From positions 132,186,225 to 132,250,224 of the forward strand of contig CM031595.1 of the NCBI GenBank assembly GCA_018398815.1: a stretch of DNA of 64,000 bases, given 5' to 3'. The notes beneath the pieces were generated by a model, which did no database searches, was not told where the DNA came from, and was given only the letters and a program-made list of their open reading frames with translations. Positions 37,101 through 43,100 of the stretch are shown piece by piece (within the stretch, counting starts at the first letter, position 1; every line of letters starts with the position of its first letter). Both the position numbers and the translations under genes were made by a program. Origin of the DNA: Conus ventricosus. Taxonomy: Eukaryota > Mollusca > Gastropoda > Neogastropoda > Conidae.

Positions 37101-40100
37101 CAACGCCTGGGTCGTTTTGAACGTGTTCCCCTAGGGTCATGCCACGGTTGGGGCCATTCGAAAGGTTGGGGTGCCCGGTGGCCCATTAACCTCCATCCGA
37201 TCGCGGTCCCCCGCTAACTGGGAAAGTGGTAGAATCTGCGGATGGGTACCCGGGGCTCCCCCCAGGACTATCGCCCCCCTACATTGCTGGGGCTCCCGGC
37301 AGTTTTGGACACCACGGCGGCCCAAAAAAAGTGGGCCGGAGTTTGACTGGGAGCGACATCATCCTCTCCATCCCTGGCCCGGGACGGCCAGTCAGTCATC
37401 GACTCATGGTTGGGCATGAGTGAAGGGGTCATGCGTTATTTCCCGTCTATCAAGGTTCCCGTTACATGCTGACATCTTCCAGCCCGTAGTTAGCATATTG
37501 GAAAATCAGTGAGGGCCCCCCCCCTCAACCCAGGGTTATACCCCCTTTTTGGTCTCTGTTCGGGTGTAGTGACAGTTGTCACTTCGTGAGGTTAACGGTA
37601 TAAAATCACCAATGGTTCGATTTTTACTTTCAGGGTTGGGAAAGGGTTTGCTTAGTTTTTGATAAAATTTTTTATGTATTTCCCCCGTGATTCATCGGAA
37701 TGTTTGTATTGGTTTTTTGTCTCTGTCATCACAAGGGGTTGGGGTTTGGTCCCCTTGTTGAAGTTGCACATGACGGGTTCAAAGGCACTGTATCTAGAGA
37801 AACAATGCTTTAGAAGGGGGGTTTTTCAGGTTTGTCCGAGGGCCCACGACGTTTGACCCCCAAGGGGGGCGGAGTTACTTATTTGTTTATTTCGTTTCTG
37901 TTGTCGTTATCCTTTCCCCAGGGTGGCTTGTGGTGAGTTGCATTGGGTGGGCGCTCAATTCGGTTTGCTTTCTCTCTCTCTTCTCCTAATTCCACCGCCC
38001 CCTCTATTCTCCCGCAAGTTCACGGGTGGCCCCTTCCTTTCTCTCGAACTTTCGTCTATCGGCCTCTCGCCTGTCTTTTACCTGTCGCAATGCTTCTTTC
38101 TTTTAGTTTTTAAAAATTTCCCCCCTTTTTTGACGCAGCATGGGATGTTGGGGGCCCCTTGCTAGGGGGTTAGCTCTTCACCGGCGGAAGATGTCTCTGG
38201 GGGCCTGCCCAGTCCCGGTTCTTTACCTTATCGTCGGATACAGTCAGTACTTTCAATTCCCCGCAGTCGGGCCCGTAGGGGAGGGGCAACTTTCTTCGTT
38301 TCCGCATCTTTGCCTCTGTCCTCTCGACTGGACAAGGGGAAGAGAGTCCTTTGCCCCCTCTTCGGGGGCCCCACGGGGACTGGTAACATCAGTTTTGGGG
38401 TCTGTTTTTCGATTTGTTTTTACCGCTTTTGTCTTCACTTTTGCGCATTTTCTTTTGTTTTTGAAATGTAAAGAAAAATTTGTGGGACCCTTTTTTCTGC
38501 TTAATTCAATCTTTTTAACCTGGCCTTCTAAATTATTTCCCAAAATTCTTTCTCCTGTTTTTGCATGGTGATGCGGTAGTCGGTGGGAGGGGAAGAACCC
38601 GGGGATTCAGGGTTTGGAACTTTCTTGGTCTCGCTCCCGCCCCTGTCAATTCGCCGGCTTTATCCTTTGGCCCCGTCTGTTTGTGTGTGCAAGGAGAACG
38701 AGTTTTAGTTCAAAGAGGTTCACGCAGTTTGTCTTCGGATGCGTGGTTGAAGATTTGTTTATTTTAAATGTGTTTTAAAAAAGTGCAGTTATGCCAAATT
38801 TAATTATTATTTGCAAATGTGGGGGCATTATTAAAACATAGGCGTTGGGGTTTATTTTTTTCCCAAGGAAGGGAAAAAGTTAAGGTGAGTGAGAGAAAGG
38901 GGGAGAAATTCATATTTTTTTTATAACCCGTTTATTTTTAAAGCAGTCTTTTACCTGCATCGTGTGAGAAGACTTTTTCAAAGGGTTTACTGTGTGCACT
39001 TCCCCTCGCCCTCATCGAGTGGCTGTTAAACTTACAGCAATGGTCAGACGTTTTGACGGGAGGGGTTCCCGTACCCCTTCTTTTTTCCTCCTTCCTTCTT
39101 CTTTTCCTCCTCTCCGATCTCCTCCCAGCAGGTCCCCCCCTCCGGGGGGTTCACCCCGGAGCATGAAAAGGGGTGGGCCACGTCTGGCCGGGGCCCGTTT
39201 GGCGAGACCCGGACGGGAGGGGCCACCGCGGGGGGGCCCGCCTTGGTCGGGGGCCGTGGAGCTAGGGGGGCCCCGTCTTTATGGCCGGCCCGGACCCCCG
39301 TCCGGACCCCAGTAACACACCCCCCCCCCCCCCCCCCCCCCCCCCCGGGACACGCTCCACTCCCCGGGAGCGGGGTGTCGCTTGGGGGACCCCCGCGAGA
39401 ACCAGCCCGCTCGGAGCACCCCGTGCACAGGGTCTCCCTCGGGCTTGACAGGGGCAGGGGTGTGGCGCACCCATGGGTGGAAAGGATTTAATGGGGAAAA
39501 TTCCTTTTAATTTTTGTATATGTATATTGCTGGAAAGCTGTAATTTTTGACGGTACTCGTTGGCGAAATATTTATTTTTAACTGCATGTTGTGGGTGTGG
39601 GAGTGCTTTATTTGGGTTGTGCTGTTTTGGCGTTGACCTTTATTGTTTTTGCATGTTTTTTGGTTGGAGTGCTTGATCGGATTGGCAGTTGTGTGCGTTG
39701 GAGTGCTTTTTGTGGGCGTCAGGTGCTGTGTTGGAAAGGGTTTTTTTTGCTGGTTTTGAATAAATGGGGTTTGATCGTAATCTTTTTTTGTGTGGGTTCT
39801 TGCGGGGCGTGTGAGGTCCCTTCCCCTTTACTCCCCCTAAAACCCATCCCCGTCAGGGGAGACCTCCAGGGTCGGGGTGACATCAGGGAAAATTGGGAAA
39901 AAAACAAATTACTCCCAAAGGGCAATACCCGCTTTGTCAAATGGGAAAAAGAATCCCAAAAGGGGGAAGGAACTGGGGGGGGTCATCGAATTTTGAGTTC
40001 AAAGGAATTCAGAAAGTTCAAGGGAAGTTTCAGTCACAATTTGAAGGGACGTTTCCCCCCTAGGGTACAAGCTGTGAACAGGGGGGGGGGGGAATGGACC

Positions 40101-43100
40101 CAAAACAATCCAACCCTTGATGGTGGGTAGGTCCCGACTTTCAGGGAGGATGGGGGCAAGCCATACACACCACCCAAAGTCCCTTTGGGGGGATCAGAGC
40201 CATGTAAAGATGGAGGAGACTTTTCCTGTCACGCCCCAATTGTGTGTGCCCCAACTCCAAATTTCAGTGCTTCAAAATGCAGTTTTCAATGTTGGGGTAT
40301 GACTTTTAAAAAAAACTTTTAGTTTTTGATCAAAAATAACACCCACAATTTGGCTTTTTTTTGTGCAATGGGGGACTTATCCAACAATTCGGATCACAAA
40401 AATTTAGAAAATTGGAATGGATCGACAAAATTTTGGAAATTGAAAAATAAAGCCGTTTTCCCGCCCCCCGTAATCTTATGAACCAAAGTTGGAGCAAAAA
40501 TGAACGAGGCTAAGAGGCCCAACAGCGTACAGCGCAATCTCAACAAAAAAGAGAGGACTCAAACCCCGGCTTAGTTTAACAATGTCATTAAATTTTGGGT
40601 GCTGAAGAGAGCAGGGAAAGAATGCTCCCTTGGCACACCCCAAACCCTCCCATGGTGTCAGCAGTGGGGTTGGGGTCACACGCCTGAAATGCCCATCAGC
40701 AGAAAATTTTTAATTTAAACAGGGCAGAGACCAGAAAACCAAGTCTAAAAGAATAAAAGGAAACCGATTTTAAGTGGTGTTATACGCTTTTTCTAGAAAA
40801 AAAGATAGCAAAACCCCAGCGTTTATTTATGAAGGCATTGAGATGGGGCTTTCCAGACGGGTAAAAGATAAAAAACATCAATGTTTTTTGGTACTTCCCG
40901 GGAAATTCTGCACGTTTACTGGGTAAAAGGGCCCCGGTTTTCCCGCTTCCACATCATCGGGATTTACCCTCTTTTCATTTGCTTACAGGGCGTGTTCAAA
41001 CATATGACGAATTTTAAGGGTTGGTAAGGGGCCTTTTAGATTTTGGGATTGGAATACAGGGGTTTCTGCCCCAAAAAGGGGGGAAAACCCCTGTGGTCCC
41101 GATGGTTTAAAATTTTGAAGGGCTGGGGACAGCTTTTGGGGGTTTTCAAAAGCTGATACTGTGAAGTGGTTTTCATCCGGCCCGGAGCGAAAAGTTGAGG
41201 TTTTTCAGATGATTCAGTTCATCGATTGAAAAATTTTAGCTTATGTTTTCTGATGTGAAATTGATAAATTTTTCTCTGAGTTTTTGTTTTTAAAAAACTG
41301 CAGATTTACTTTTGTTGAAGATGAGTTTTTGTTGAATGGTGGAGGCCCCAATTTGGAAAAGTCAAACTTTTTTTTTCGTTTTCAAGGCATCAGCAAGTTT
41401 CAGGGAGTACTGATGGGGTTTGGGGTCCTTCTATTTGATTTTTGATGATGTTCCAGACTTTTTTCTTGGGGGGGTTTGGGGGCACCCCAAGCAAAAATTT
41501 CTCCCAAAACTGACGATTACTGATTTTAAAAGTGGTTTTTGTTTTTTGGGACGATTTTTTATGGGCTTTAGGTTTGGGGTGAAGGTCTTTTAAATACCGC
41601 CTGAGCTTTTTTCGTACTCTGGATTTTTGGGAGTCAGACTAACCAGGGTGTTTAGGGGAGCTGGGGTTATCAAGGCATAGAAACAGGGTTTTTGCGACTT
41701 TTCAAAAATATGGTTAAGACTCTGCTGGGTCTGGACTTTGAAGAATGTCATTTCCTGGAGTTCCTTTTAAAAAATTTTGCTTTAAAAGATTCCAGCTGAA
41801 GCAAGCACACAACTACCATGAAAGTTCTGCATATCCAATTCAGACATATAAAGTTATTTGTGTAGACTGTGTATATTCTTATCCTTTTTTCTTCTTTATG
41901 CATCCCCCTTTCCTCCCCAAACAGCCCTGATGTGGCCCTTTGCGGTTGGTGGGGGTTTGAAAAATTACTTATTTATCTTTCCCCAAAGGCGAAGTTTTGC
42001 AAATAAGTTATGGCAAGAAAAACCCTGAACACTCAAAAAAAGGAGCTTCTTTAATATATTGCGATGTGGATTTTATCTGGTGGATTCCCCCCTTTTAAAA
42101 AGAAATCTATTCAACAAAAAAAGTTGGGGGAAATTTTTTTTTTCATCAAAATACACTGCCAAACAATTCACAAATTTTCAGACACAGTCGACTGCCAAAA
42201 AAAAAAAAAACATCAAACAAACAAAAAAAATTTAAACGAACATTTTCCAAAGCCTCCTTTTCCCACATGAATTTTTAAAAAAAACTTGAGACAATTCACC
42301 CTTCGCTTGCTGCACTGAGTCCATTAAGTTAAGACGAAGGGGAAAAAAATGAATTCAACCCCAGACTTAAACCCCGAAAAACTTTACACAGATAAAACCA
42401 ATAATCTTGAAAAACCTTGCAAAAGTTAAACATGCATGATTATTGGTTTTGTAAAGTATGGGAATATTCGCATTTTAAAATGTGATTGACCTATGAGAGA
42501 TAAGGGGTGGGGGGGAAGGGGTGATGGCACAAAACACAATGAAAGTTGTAAGTGGTTTAAACCCCAAAAAACCCGCTTTAAGTGGGAAAAAGCCAACGGC
42601 CCCCTTTTCTAAACTGGGACAGATTGTTTCCAAGGGGCAACTTATCATTTTGGCTGGTTTTTCTTTTTTTTTTACAGTAAATTATAAACAAGCGGTACAT
42701 TTGTTCTTTATTGCCAAACAAAAAACAATACCTTAATTAATAACAAAACAATTAATAATGGAAGAGATGGGGATGAGGTATTTGTGATTAATTTTCATTT
42801 TAGCACGTGCCACGCACGCACAACACACACACACACACACACACCACAACCACACACACACACACAAAGGCAGCACACACTCACCACAACAAAAAAATCC
42901 TGATCCTGCCCCAATACCACACGAGTCCCCTCTCTCTCTCTCTCTCTCTCCTCCCTCTCTCCCCTCTCTCCTCTCTCACAGAACACAAAAACGCGAGCGC
43001 ACAGCACACACAACAGGGAGTGTGCATGCAAACTCATACCAAAAAAAAAAAATACACTAAACAACAAACCCCAAACAAAAAATTGAAGGAAAACTGAAAG

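Larger units (their letters stand above)
32091..39882 (+). mobile_element. LTR retroelement with about 2-kb LTRs and a non-coding interior
   Basis: Two direct repeats of just over 2 kb (32091-34163 and 37833-39882) bracket a 3.7-kb interior. The LTR ends are TGTCACGA and TCGTGACA, the usual TG...CA inverted form. A 5-bp duplication TCAGG flanks the element (32086-32090 and 39883-39887). Just inside the left LTR, TGGGGCTCGTCGGGAA (34168-34183) resembles a tRNA-Pro primer-binding site, and AGAAGGGGGG (37812-37821) precedes the right LTR as a polypurine tract. Each LTR has AATAAA near its end (about 34047 and 39760). No gag, protease, RT or integrase frame is visible in the interior, so it looks like a large non-autonomous derivative, or one too corrupted to read. 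Confidence 0.85.
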
